Source: Cacajao melanocephalus | Lineage: Eukaryota; Chordata; Mammalia; Primates; Pitheciidae | NCBI GenBank assembly: GCA_963573385.1 | Contig: CAUYLG010075758.1 | Span: 1-64,000 of the forward strand | DNA length: 64,000 nucleotides | Direction: 5' to 3' | Shown here: one piece after another, positions 35,376-50,780 of the stretch | Position numbering within the stretch: the first letter of the stretch is position 1 | How the letters are laid out: every line of letters starts with the position of its first letter | Translations under genes and position numbers: made by a program | Notes under the pieces: model-generated | Database searches by the model: none | Told to the model about the DNA's origin: nothing | Seen by the model: only the letters and a program-made list of their open reading frames with translations

Positions 35376-36634
35376 AGGATTTTTCTAAAAACAACTAGTG
35401 TTACTGATGCTGAGTAAAATAGTACTCAGTAAAATGCCTGTTAGATGAGGAAATTGTGTCAAAATAGGGTATCATTTCACTTAATAAGATGTTCACAGTG
35501 ACTTCTGCTAAAATGAAGCAAAAAAAGAAAATAAAGAACTGTACACTCTTCCACTAAACAAGGGGATCCATAGCATCTGTATCTGAAATTAGTCACTCCT
35601 AATCACTCAGTTTTCAGCACATCCCTGGCACTGAGTATGTGTTTAATAAACATTTATTGCAACTTCTAAATGTTTAGAGTTCCGTAGAATCCTCCTTAAG
35701 CCTGATTGTATATAGAATTATATATTTTATAGAACTATAGTTGCTTTTCTTGTTGTCTTTATAATTACCCTTGTTTTAAACCCATATCCATTAGTTTTTT
35801 ATTATAATCAGAAAAAAATAAAAGTTTATTTCAGAATCTATAACTCAATGTTGAACATTTATAAGAAAGCAAAATCATGGTATCAAATAAAGGTTGAAGT
35901 AACAAAACAAATACTAGAGAAACCAAGTAATGTATTCTGAAGCATTAGCTATAATAATGGTCATTATGAAGGGATTCTGTCAGAAAGCAATTCAAGCAAA
36001 TACTAACGTAAGACACAATTACAAGAAAAATCAGCCTGGAGATTCTAGTCTTTTACTTTGCAATAAAAATAAAATGTTCTGGGTTATTTTAAGCTTCTAA
36101 AATATTAGTTTCTATCACCTGAAAGCAGAATACATTATTTAACACTGTGATCGCTAATGCAGTAGAGGAAAATACACAGTGTCTTTTGATGCAAAACAAG
36201 AATTAAGGGAAGTTACAGTGTCTGCTTTGAGATTTGGAAGATAAGAAGGAGGAAATGATAGGCAACAGGAGCTAGAACCAGAAAGGAATGAGGAAATCGA
36301 ATAGACTAGACCTCTCACACTTTGATTTAGCATCTTGTTTAACCACGAAGCATCTTATTCCCTAAGGAGTATTTATCTTTAAGTTTTGTGGGAAGAGTGT
36401 AAATTGTACATAGGAATTAATTAATTTAATGCTTCAGTGTCCCACCTAATCAGATTATAAATCACTCTCTCAGACTGTATCTCTTATAATCATGATATCC
36501 CTAAGAGGTAAATTTGTAGATTAGGTTATTGATTAAATGTGGGGAGGGTGAAAGACATTAAAGTCGTCAGGATTGACTGCCAAGGTTTGGCATGAACAAT
36601 TGGGTGGTTAATGGCGCCATTTATTGTGGCAGTC
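35376..36634. other. unique sequence with an L2-like end
   Basis: Near 35,620-35,660 'catccctggcactgagtatg' then 'aataaacatttattgc' resembles an L2 3' end. Nothing else recognised. Confidence 0.45.
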
Positions 36635-36790
36635 CACACAGTCTAATGGGTATAGGAATCACCTGGAGAGTGTTTAACTATTTCAATTCCCTGGTCCACA
36701 CTCTAAAATTCTGGGTTAGTAGATTTATAGAGAGGAGTCTTGGAATTTGAATTTTTTCTAGAAGTACCCCTGGAGGATTCTAGTACAAGT
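36635..36790 (+). mobile_element. hAT-Charlie MITE relic (MER5-like)
   Basis: 'aatgggtataggaatcacct', 'ggagagtgtttaac', 'ttctgggttagtagatttat' and 'gtacccctggaggattctag' keep the near-palindromic layout of this group in decayed form. Confidence 0.5.
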
Positions 36791-39593
36791 GGGTAGAGGA
36801 CAACCTTTTGAGATATTTATAAATAGAAGGCACCCTGGAGGAGAAACAGATTTGTGAAAAGGATCCTAAGTTTTAGCTGCAAACAAGAATGCTCTGCTGA
36901 TGTGGCTCTGAATGAGTTTGTCCACATCTGTCTCCAAGCTAACACTAAAGAAGAATGAACACTGAGAAGTACAAAACCAGGACATTGAAAGACTCTCAAA
37001 CCATTACAATGGGAATAGCTCTGGGAATTCAGGAACTATGTGGGCTCAGACAAAGAAGTCCATCCCAAAAAGTTGTATTTTCCAAATCTTAGGAAGGTAG
37101 GCAGTAGATGAATTAAACATAAGAAAATAAGGCAAATGGCCTGAGGTTATATGAACACTGTCAATGTTCGTTTACCATCTGGACACTTTAATATTTGCTT
37201 TATGTGCTTTATAGTATTTTATGTTCATTAAACTCCTAGCACGATTTCATGCTTACAAAGAATGATGGTTTTATAGGGGTGAGAAAAGGAAAGGGACACA
37301 CAGAGGTTAAAGTACACACTGGCAACCAGCCTTATGAAGATTGCCTAGCAAATAAGACAAGTAGCTTATAAGAGGCATGACTGGAACTTGCAGCATAGAG
37401 AATAGAATTGAGCTCAATTTAAATTAACCCAGTCCCACCACAGTAGAAATCAGTCGTAGCAGATGAGAGGGCCATGTTGTTTATGCCAGTATCATTGGTT
37501 TTAATGATCTGGGAAATGAAGGTTTATCCTTTCATTTAAACATTTGATGACGGTATCCTAAAAATAACTATAAAATGCCATTTTTAATATCCTTATGGGT
37601 ACAAAGTGCTCGTTAATTTCCAGATAAGTATAACTTTGGAAATGTTCTCAATTTAAGGGAGGGCTAGGAATATATACAAGTCAGAGAAGAGTGGTTATCT
37701 GCTCTCTCTTTGGAACATGAGAAATATTGACCAAATTATGAGATACTATTAACAGTCACCAAGGAGAACAATTTTGAATCAAACTCAAAGAATATACCTC
37801 TAATACTTTCATACTCAGTAATTCCTTACCAATTTCTCTTTTAATGACTCCAATACAATTCTATTTCTTTTGGCATTAAGAGGCTTTATTAATATATTCC
37901 TTCTTTTGTTGAATTCTAAAACTAAAATGATGAGGTTGAGTGACATCCAAGAAAAAAATTTGGAATATTTTAGCTCACCAGAAACTTAGTACATAATTCT
38001 GTTCACATTTAATATATACTCACACCAAAATTCTATTTTCAAAATCATACATTTCAGTCATTATTTTTCATGTTAAATAGGCTAAGTGATGGATGATTAT
38101 CCTTTTAAAAGTGACCAAAAACATGTACATAACTTTTAAAAAGTGCATGTCAAGTGTTAGATTTAAATAATAAGAATAAATGGTTGCAATTTCACTTATC
38201 CTTGAAAGACCAAGAAATTGGAGTCTTAATGCATTTAAATGGAATAAAAACACTCTGATTCATTAGAGAGCAGGTTGCTATGTAATTTACCTACAGTATT
38301 TGGCATTCACACACTCATTATTTAGTACATGATACTTTTTATGAAGATATGTAAACTCTCTGGGCACAGATCCATTTTAAAAACCTAGTTCCTCTGAAAC
38401 AAAGAAATGCTTAAGGGAAGAAAGCTGTAAAAATAAAGTGGCTGACTGCAGAGACAGCCACCTGTGGAGCAGCGCGCATTCTGGAGAATTTTCAATGTGG
38501 AAGACAACAGGACATCAAACCACATGTATTCTAAGGAGCTGCAGGGTTTAAACTATGAAATGAGAAAGCATCAAATAAAATAGAGAGCAAACAAATTTAA
38601 TATGGGAAGGCCATTGGAGATGCCAATAAGAAAAATAAAGGCTGGCCAGGAAAGATTGCAAATGTGCATTTTGAACCTGAAATAGGCGATGGAGACATTG
38701 TACCTCAACCCTTGCAAAGGAGCACTAAGCTAGTGTCCTATGACTTATTGAGCATATTGACGGCCTTGCTTTACTTCTTACTTTTAGATCATCTTCTATT
38801 TGTTAGACAACACTAGGCACTGCATGAAGCACTCTTACTACATTGTTTAATTCTTATAATCTTAATGGGACTTAATCTTGTCTAGCTTTTTCCAGGCTCC
38901 TCTTTCAGAGGGTCAGGGGAAAAGAGAATCCTACTTATCATGGCAATTCACTAGTTTGCTCCTTTTCTGAAGAGATCTACACTGCCATCTGCCTGAAGCC
39001 TTGTTCTGTCATTCATTTAGTATCACTGTTGCCAAGTCCCCACTGCTGCTTAGACCTCCCTGGATATTCACATCTGCCCAGATCAGGTCAGTTCCGGCAC
39101 TTTCTGATTAATCCTATGCCTGGCTCAGACTGCTTGGCATCCAAGCTTCCTCCTCTTGTTATCAGTATGCTTTGCAGCCAAGCCTAGTGATGTACAACAT
39201 GAGCTGAAATAGGAGCACTGTAACTGAAAAAGCACAGCGTCAAAGAAATCCATCAAGTCCAGCTTTCAGATCTGGGTTTGTAGATAAGATTAGGGTGAGA
39301 AGAGCCTGCTATAGAAGAGTCAGGTATTAGATAAGAAATTATATGTATCTTAGGCTTTATATTGTTTCCTTAACATTGATGACATGCTATTAATTATTCA
39401 GAGATGCAAGTTAATATCTTTGTGATGTTATGCTTTGATTTGTTTCTTTTCATTGTATCACTCTGTTCTTCTGCCTTTTAGGGATATGTTATCCACCAGT
39501 CTGAACAGTGACCATGTCTTCTTGCTAAAATTTATGTTGACAAAACATAGCTTCAGGTTTTCTTCACAATTGTATGTTTTGTAATTTTGCACA
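36791..39593. other. unique sequence with two weak MIR relics
   Basis: Possible antisense MIR at 37,230-37,420 ('ggacacacagaggttaaagt') and 38,800-38,885 ('cactaggcactgcatgaagc'). Otherwise 2.8 kb with no gene or confident repeat. Confidence 0.45.
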
Positions 39594-39655
39594 GAAATAT
39601 ATATATATACATGTAAGTATAAAATACAACCTCTATATTTAGAGGAATATGTATA

Positions 39656-39712
<57 letters not shown>
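39594..39712. repeat. (TA)n and (TG)n compound microsatellite
   Basis: Short TA run, a 50-base spacer, then (GT)n leading to a TA run of about 30 bases and a further TA/TG mix. Confidence 0.9.
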
Positions 39713-41799
39713 GTATTCTTAATAGCCAGTTTTGGCTGTTAAGAAAAAAATTATATCTTTTTAGAAATATACTTTGATCATCCTCTTGGCAATAGAGAAT
39801 GAGATCCTCAGGATTTGTTCTTTAGAATCTAAGGTCACAAACACAATAGGTAAACTGTTCTGTATAATAAAGAACATAGACCTAATGGAGAATGGTCAAA
39901 AAAAAAAAAAAAAAGAGGAAGAAAAGAACAGAGGATAGAGCCACACAGGAGAGTTTTAACTTGTACAACAGAATAGACCTGAACTTCTAGGAATTATTGC
40001 TTGCTTTTCTCTTATGTCCATCTCTCTGTTTTCTCCCACTCTTTAGTATTCTACACATATCTTTGTGTTCTGTGAGTATTTTTATGATTGCCTGTTTTCC
40101 TAGTTTTGTAAAAACTAAGGATACACAGATACAGGCCCCTCCTTCTTTTCACTGCCTACATATCTTTACCATCACTTGGTCCTTTGATTCCTAGTTTTAA
40201 GGTCCCATTCAGCATGGAATTTGGCAGCTGCTTAGGGGGCTACTGCACATCTCTTGTCACTTAGGTGGACAGTGACAGATCGCTCAGACCGAGGCATGAG
40301 TCCTACCAGTGAAGTTCTACCTTCGGGGTGCCCTTACAAACTCCAGGTCTGGTTTTTCTTAGTGAAAAAAAATGTGAATAAATGAAATAGATACCTCTTT
40401 TCTCCAAAACAATAAATCAAACTGGTCGTTTGATTCAAATTCCTGCTTACTATGCATATGCTGTGTTTGTATGTTTCTGACTGTGAAGATAAAGGCTCTG
40501 CAAAGAATCCTAGCCATCTTTACTCAGTGCCTTTCTCTATGATTCAGCAGATACGTGGAACTGACAGTACTTACTGTTCTTTATTTCCTGCCCAACTCCC
40601 TCTGCCTTGCCTTTCTGGGACCACAAGAAATTCCTGTTGTGAAAACTGCAAGAAAAAAACCCTGGCTCTGCCAAACAGAATTCGTCCAAGGACCTCAAGG
40701 TGTGTGTGCTTTGGGGAAGGGTTAAGAAGGGAAGAATGTTTTCAAACAGCCAAGCTTGCCTGTGGTCAGCAGTATGCAAGGGGGATTTCCAGAGTTGAAA
40801 TTCTCAAACTCGGGGAATTTAAAAAGCTTTCATTTGTTAAACTACAGATTCTCTGGGCTCCCCACTCACATTTTGACTTAGAGTATCTAGGGCCTGAATC
40901 TAAATACCTGAATCAATAAAAGCTCCTTAGATGGTTCTTAGTCTATCCAGGTTTTGGGAATGAAGTTAGGAATATTCTCAATCATTGGCATTTAACAACA
41001 GTCTTCCTAGGAAAGAGTCCCAGAGAAAATCCCATATCCCAATGGTGATTTTCTTTTTGCCTCAAAGCACACAGAGAAATTGAGTTGTCTCACCTCTGCT
41101 CCAATCCCTTTAAAGAGACATTCTTTATAATAACCACTGGGTTTCCCAGTGAGTACTTGCAATAAATGTACACCTTAACTATTCAATAAATGTATAAAGT
41201 TTATTTCATGATGAGAACATGGCCATTTTTAAATTATCTATTTATGGTCTTAATAAAGTCTTAAAAGAGCAAACCCTGAATGAACCTGGTTGCTAATTTC
41301 AGTCATGAATCCAGTGCCCAAGAGAACAGATAAGAAAGAATCCCACTTGCACAGAGCATGTTCTTGTCTGGAGCAATAACAGATTAGAAATTTGCTGGCC
41401 AGGATATGCTAATTTATGCTGTAGCAACAACCCATAAGATTTCAATAGATTAAAATGGAAAGTGCTTGTTTCTTGTTTATGCTATATGACCATTACATGT
41501 CATTAGGGACTCTTTTCTTCACAGTCGCCCTGAGACCCAGGCTAAGTGAATAGCCACCATCTTGAACATTGCCAGTTTTTACCCAAGAGGGAAAAAATTC
41601 TGAAAAAAATCTCATAGCAACAAGTATCCTCCACTCCCAATTCATGAGCTAAGCTACTTGTGTGGCTTTGCTATATCACAAGGGAGCCAGGAAATACAAT
41701 CCTAGCAGTTTATTGGAAGGAGAGAGACCTAGGGATATTCTGTGAGTGGTATCAATGATAAGCAGAGTTATTCTTCCTCTGCTTAAAATAATCTGTTCT
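39713..41799. other. unique sequence, no supported gene
   Basis: Contains an A-run at 39,898-39,914 and a possible hAT-like relic near 40,835-40,915. The 155-codon plus frame at 40452-40919 is the longest frame in non-repeat sequence. It has no recognisable domain and no splice or codon-bias support that I can see, and I treat it as chance. Confidence 0.5.
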
Positions 41800-42010
41800 T
41801 TAGACCATGCTCTTGAGTCAGACCAACCTGGACCAAAAATGCCCTTTACTCCTTTGCCTAGTAGTTTTTCACAGTTTTCTTAATTCTCTGAGTCTGAATG
41901 GTCTCACCTATGAAATGAGGATAGTAAACCTTTAGCCACTCAGGCTTGCTGTAAGGATTAAATAATTTTTTCAAAAATGCAAAGTGCTTTGCACAATGCA
42001 CACTGAATGT
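41800..42010 (+). mobile_element. MIR SINE, nearly complete
   Basis: Sense MIR over most of its length: 'catgctcttgagtcagacca', 'gagtctgaatggtctcacct', 'atgaaatgaggatagtaaac', 'gcttgctgtaaggattaaat', 'caaagtgctttgcacaatgc'. Confidence 0.75.
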
Positions 42011-43559
42011 TTGCAAATGTTGTTTGCAGATGCTGCCATTACGACAGAGGAGGAACTGGTCTTGCGTAGTAAGAAGTGGGTCTTGCATAGCAGACATCAT
42101 AGCAGTCTTTCATAGCAGAAGTTGGGTTGGGCATGGAAAAGAAGGTTTTGTCAGAGAGAGAATGAGATATTATTCTTCTATAATGGAGAATTCCTGTAAT
42201 GGGCTGTTACAAGAATGTCTCAAGTTATCTTTCACACGCAATGTCCAGGAAGTGAAAAATAAACCACCTTTAGGTTGACTACAAAGAAGACAGCCAGTTG
42301 ATTTACCTTTTTAGTTGCAAATGCTGCTCTAATCCATAAAGGTTTCTGTTCTAAGATTCCATGATTCTCTTCTAAGTTCATCTTTCCCTTTCATTTACTC
42401 TCCCTCTTCCTATACAGATTCCTTGGCGTTTTTCTTCTGTTCACCCTTTGCAACCACTGCCTCAGTGAGACAGTTGCTGAACCTTTTCATGGTGTTTTTA
42501 GCCCAGAAAAGGAACAAATTTGTACTGGACTCTGTTCACATCTTCAAGGAAGGAATGTCCCTTGCTCATCTCTGTTCCTCCAATGCAATCCTGAGCCAGG
42601 ATCAAAGAAAGTGTCCGGGTGTTTGAACAAACAAATGAATAAATGTGGTTCCTATTTTATTTACAACTTTTTTTTTGTTCTAAAAAAGACAAAAACCTTC
42701 AATCAAATAAATAATTAGCTGAGAGCAATTAAGGCACAAAAGATATAGTTGACTGATTTGATAGAAGTTAGCCAATTCCTAGCTGTCACTTGACTTCTGT
42801 TTACCATCTAAATCATGCCTGTCCTTCAGTCTATATTCAAGCCAAATACATCTCCTCTAGCATCCTCAAGTTACTTAAATAGGACATCAGAGCAAAAGGA
42901 TCACAAAAACTTGATTAACTTCTTGAATTGAACTTTTAGTGCTCCGAATGGGTTGCTGATGTATTGCTTGGATTTCTTTTTCTGAAACCAAAGCCCTCCA
43001 GGTAAAATAGAATTGAAATCATGCTGTTATGACTATCAATCCCTTGGTCTCTGAGAAGTCACTTAAAAATGAGCACTGGACAGCAGCGCACAAAAAAGAC
43101 ACAAGGGAAATGACAAGCAATATAAATCAAAGGCAGAGCAGATGGCAGGAGCAGCTGTGGCCTGACAGCCACACTCAGAATATAGTGTCCTTCTTCCCCA
43201 CATAGTCGGTGTCGGCTCCTATGACTCTGGGAAAGCAGCAGATCAGAGTTCACTCCATCTCAAAGAAGCTGGTGCACATCAAGCCCTTACAAAGCTTTCT
43301 CCCTGAAATATCTCATTTCCATAGCTACTTATCCTACACTGGGGTTTTGTGGATCCAAACTTTTTTCTTCTCACTCTTTCTTCTGCAATAAACTAGAGTT
43401 AAAATAGGATATTACTAACTGGACATTTCCAAACATCTGGATAACTGGTTTTACACAGATGAACTAGTTTTTCCAGTAAAATTTTTAAAAATTATATTTG
43501 TTGGAATTTTTTTTCTGGTTATAAAAAACTCAGTTCTGTTAAAAACTGGAATCTTTTAA
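42011..43559. other. unique sequence with an L2-like end
   Basis: At 42,480-42,645 a block ending 'gaacaaacaaatgaataaat' resembles an L2 3' end. The frames at 42.0-42.6 kb and 43.05-43.39 kb show no domain. Confidence 0.45.
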
Positions 43560-44326
<767 letters not shown>

Positions 44327-44389
44327 AGCTAGTTTTAAACTAATAATTCATCATACAATTTATTTTATTCTGTTTAATTTTCCTTAAAA

Positions 44390-44530
44390 ATATTTATATG
44401 TCTTTCTCTCCAATGGAATTATAAATGCCTTGACGTTAGGGCTTACATAATTCTTTCTATATTTTTATCTTACTCTCTACCACACTGCCATTAAAATTAC
44501 ACGCCTCTTAATAAATATTATTAAATGAAT
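44390..44530 (+). mobile_element. L2 3' end
   Basis: 'ggaattataaatgccttgac', 'gttagggcttacataattct' and 'taataaatattattaaatga' follow the L2 3' end order. Confidence 0.5.
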
Positions 44531-47287
<2,757 letters not shown>

Positions 47288-47352
47288 GTGTGTGTGTGTG
47301 TGTGTGGTGTGTGTGTATGAGAGAGAGAGAGAGAGTGTGTGTCTGTGTGTAG
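47288..47352. repeat. (TG)n with (GA)n insert
   Basis: GT dinucleotides broken once by GG, then GA dinucleotides, then GT again. Confidence 0.95.
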
Positions 47353-49049
47353 ATAGGTAGATATGTACATGAAATTAAACTTTTTACTGTCTCATGAGTT
47401 AACTTTAAATATGCTATGAGTTCAGAAACTGATAAAATTCCTAGTTGGGCAAATATTTCCCCATAATAACAGGCCAAGACTAGAATAGTCTGTATCTTAT
47501 TTTCATATTGAATCCTATTTTATTTTCCAAGCCATTAGCAAACATCATCTCATTAATTCCAAAAATAATTATTCTCATTGCATCTTTTTCATAACTACAA
47601 TCTATCTATTTTCCTCTCTTTAATTACACATGTAGATATCTAGAATAACACCAGTGATAAATGTATAGTGAACTCTATCCACTGGCAAGTAATGGTATTT
47701 CTTTTGAAATTATGATAAATAAAGAGGAAGCTAAATGTGTACAGATACTGTATCAAAATAACGGAGTGCCTTCCAATACGCATTTCTTATTTGTGCATGA
47801 TGATTTAACAAATGCAAATTCTGGCTCCAGGCTCCACAATGTTCACAAAATATATTTGTTTATAAATGCCACAGCAGCAGTTCATCCAGAGGCTGGGATT
47901 TGTATCTGGTTGAATCTTCATTTTCACATTTCATAAGATCTAAATATCTAGGTCCAAGCTTGAGCCAGAATTGTGAATGGTGGTTTTCTGCTTTCTTACT
48001 TACTCTCCTTCAGTCCCAAAGCATATATACTATTCCTAGGGAGACCAAGTTCCCCTCAGCTGTGTTAATGAGGTATTTGGGTCTTCACACTCTCCTAACA
48101 TTTTCCCTTTGCTAAATTCTGGCTTGAGAGACTCTCATTCTATTTTTAAACCACCTACTCAAAGCCTGATCTTGATTTTTTAAATATGATGAAACATATA
48201 CAAAAGGGGCTTCAAATATATCTATTAATTTCTTCAAATTGTGTACACTTTCATTGAGCCAACATATATCAAGGCCTCCTACAAGAATTTTGTTTTACTT
48301 GGAATTAGGGCATCTGCTCCTGTTCAGCTACAGTCCACATAAAAGCACTGAGTGATATGTCTGGTATCCGCATATCCAAACAAAAGGAATTTTGGAAAAT
48401 GGAGAGACGCTCCCAAAAGCCCAGAAACAATATAACAGCAACAGGCACACTTCCACTGCATGAGAAGGGGAGCCTGGCCACAAAGAACATTTGATGTGAC
48501 AGCCGTATAGATAAAATGTTTTCAAAAAGTTTTACCCAACTTCAAGGTACTGTATTTATATCATTGTGAAATGTGTTTTCTCTCTCCCTAAATGCATCTT
48601 AATAAGCCATTACAGGTCTATTTTTGGTCTCAGTTGTCCTTTCCAATAGACCATCTGTTAGAAAGACAGTGTAGGAAGTGCAGGTTTGCAGAATGTGTTT
48701 GAGTAGCTTTGCCTCAGACACGCCAACTGACCTTGAGCCACTTAGTTTTTCGGTGAATTTTTTTTACTTTGCAGAGCAGCTAGAAAAGTGACTAAGAGGA
48801 CTGGTGTTGGAGGGAGAAAAACTGGTTGTTGAAACATCTTTGTGGGGAAGAAGTGGATTAAGGGAAAGTCTCATCAGGGAGAAAAAAATGCCTCCAAAGG
48901 GAACACAATATAAGTGCATCCCTGTATGCAAGGAGAGATAATGGCAAGATTGACAAGACAGATGCAATTGTTTTGTAGAAACATGATACAATAATTAAAT
49001 TCATTAAAATTGTTATGCTTCAAATGTTTCAGATGTTATGCTGAGTATT
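47353..49049. other. repeat-poor sequence with an octamer motif
   Basis: No repeat or gene recognised. A perfect POU octamer ATGCAAAT lies at 47812-47819 within a repeat-free stretch at about 47,640-47,935, which is a candidate conserved element only by its composition. The frames at 47.66-48.11 kb and 48.3-48.5 kb show no domain. Confidence 0.4.
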
Positions 49050-49879
49050 ACATTCAAATAAGGAAGAATAATATATATCTATCTAATTCGTTACGATGAA
49101 TGTAACCCCATAAATGCTGTAGATGGAAGATTATTGAAGGATGGAGAAGGGAACAATTTAATTTGCTGAGAGTTTTAAAAATGGGTTGAAAAATCTCAGA
49201 AAAGACTCATGAAGAAGTTGGCATGAAGAAGATGGATGTTGAGTGGAATTTTGATCGATAAATAAGTTGTAAAAAGCAATAACAAGGCATTCACACACAC
49301 AATAATAATTATAATAATAGTAACAACCAGGAATGCTACTGGTATCTTGTGGATAGAGGCCAGAGTTGCCGCTAAACTTTCTGCTCTGCACAGAACAGTC
49401 CCCCATAACCAAGAATTATCCAGAACAAAATGTCAATAGTGCTACGGCTGAAAAAATTCTGCTGTAAATTATAGCTTCTAACCTAAGGGTGTCACTAATA
49501 TGTTTTGAATGAGGGATTTAAAAGATTATTCTGGCCATCATGTGGTAAACTGACTGAGTCAGAGAGAGGGCAGGATAAGAGAAGACAATTAGAAGCAACA
49601 GCAGTAGTTTAAGTGATAGATAATGGTGGTTTGAACTATGACTGTGACAGTGGAGATAGAGAAAAGTGGACATAATCAGTATATGTTCTGAAAGCTATGA
49701 ACAGGGGGTGGCAATGGCTGTAAAGAGAGGATTAAGGAAAGGATGGATGGATCCGTAGATTATGCAGCTAAGTGGATGGGAGAAGTTTGAGACACACATA
49801 GGGAATAAAAATTCATTTGGGATATTTTATGTCTGAAATTCCTTTTAGATGCCAGATATAGGTGATGGGGGAGATGGAG

Positions 49880-49958
49880 GCAGAAAACCACATTGCCATG
49901 TATGTACCTATGCAACAATCCTGCATGTTCTGCACATGTACCCCAGAACCTAAAGTGC
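49880..49958 (+). mobile_element. very short L1P 3'-end insertion
   Basis: 'cacattgccatgtatgtacc', 'tatgcaacaatcctgcatgt', 'tctgcacatgtaccccagaa' and 'cctaaagtgcaa' are the last 80 or so bases of an L1P/L1PA 3'UTR; everything upstream is missing. Confidence 0.8.
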
Positions 49959-50040
49959 AATATATATATATATATATACACACATATATATACACACACA
50001 CATATACATATGTGTGTGTGTATATAAATATATATAAAAG
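49959..50040. repeat. (TA)n(CA)n(TG)n microsatellite at the L1 tail
   Basis: Alternating purine-pyrimidine dinucleotides replacing the L1 A-tail; contains the self-complementary core acatatacatatgtgtgtg. Confidence 0.9.
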
Positions 50041-50667
50041 ATACAGATTTCAAGTGTTAGATACATGAGTCAGGAGTTCTGGAAAGAGCTGTGGGATGGA
50101 GATAAACATTGGAAGGTGATAGACAAAGACATAATATTTAAATGTATGGAAATGAATGACATGAATTTAGGAAAGCATGAAGCTTTGGAAGAGGCCTACA
50201 ATCTGAGCCCTACAAAATAGGACTTCTCTCTCCAAACATTAGTCATTGGAAGGGAGAAAAACAGACAAAGAAGAAAGAAGCATCACCACCAGAGGAGAAA
50301 GAAAAAACACAGGAGACTGTGGCTTCATGGAGCCCAAGGGCAGTTAGTCTAAGAAAGGAGAAAATGGCAAGCTGCCCCAAATGCTCTGGGGAGCTAGGGA
50401 CTACTTGGACTGAGAAGAGTCTATTGAATTTGGCAAGGAAGAGGGTCATTGGCAACATACACATATATATTTTAAAAAGGAGGTTCAGTGCAAAACACAG
50501 ATCAGAGTGGGTGGAAGATGAATGGAAGGTGTCAATGGTGAATGTTACCTGATCCCTGTGATCCCATCAAACAGCAAAGGATAAGAAATCCTCACACCCT
50601 TTCTGTTTCAGAAAATGGCTTACTGCAAAGAACTACCCTTTTCCATGAGCCTAAGATAACATTCATG

Positions 50668-50780
50668 GTTTAACATAATCCCACTTACTTATTTTTGCCT
50701 TTATTGTCTGGGCTTTTGAGGTTATATCCAAAAAAATCATTGCCCAGACCAATGTCATGGAGCTTTTCTGCCGTCTTTTT
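50668..50780 (-). mobile_element. inverted 5' segment of an L1 (twin-priming type)
   Basis: Reads antisense to L1 ORF2 ('tgggcttttgaggttatatc', 'tcattgcccagaccaatgtc', 'atggagcttttc'), while the next bases at 50,781 read sense. In a normal L1 the inverted piece lies immediately upstream of the sense piece, which is the arrangement produced by 5' inversion during insertion. Confidence 0.85.

Larger units (their letters stand above)
49050..50560 (-). mobile_element. L2 LINE, long decayed copy
   Basis: Antisense L2 over about 1.4 kb: 'gggatttaaaagattattct', 'ggatggatggatccgtagat', 'gagtcaggagttctggaaag', 'gaggcctacaatctgagccc', 'gaatttggcaaggaagaggg', 'tcattggcaacatac'. A young L1 3' end with its repeat tail (49,880-50,040) splits it. 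Confidence 0.55.

Noticed and set aside
38438..38470. Short inverted repeat gtggctg/cagccac
   Set aside because: Seven-base arms with a 10-base spacer are expected by chance in a window of this size.
40452..40919. 155-codon plus-strand frame in non-repeat sequence
   Set aside because: Longest such frame, but no domain, signal peptide or composition bias recognised; a frame of this size is expected by chance in 64 kb on six frames. Ribosome profiling or cross-species codon substitution would settle it.
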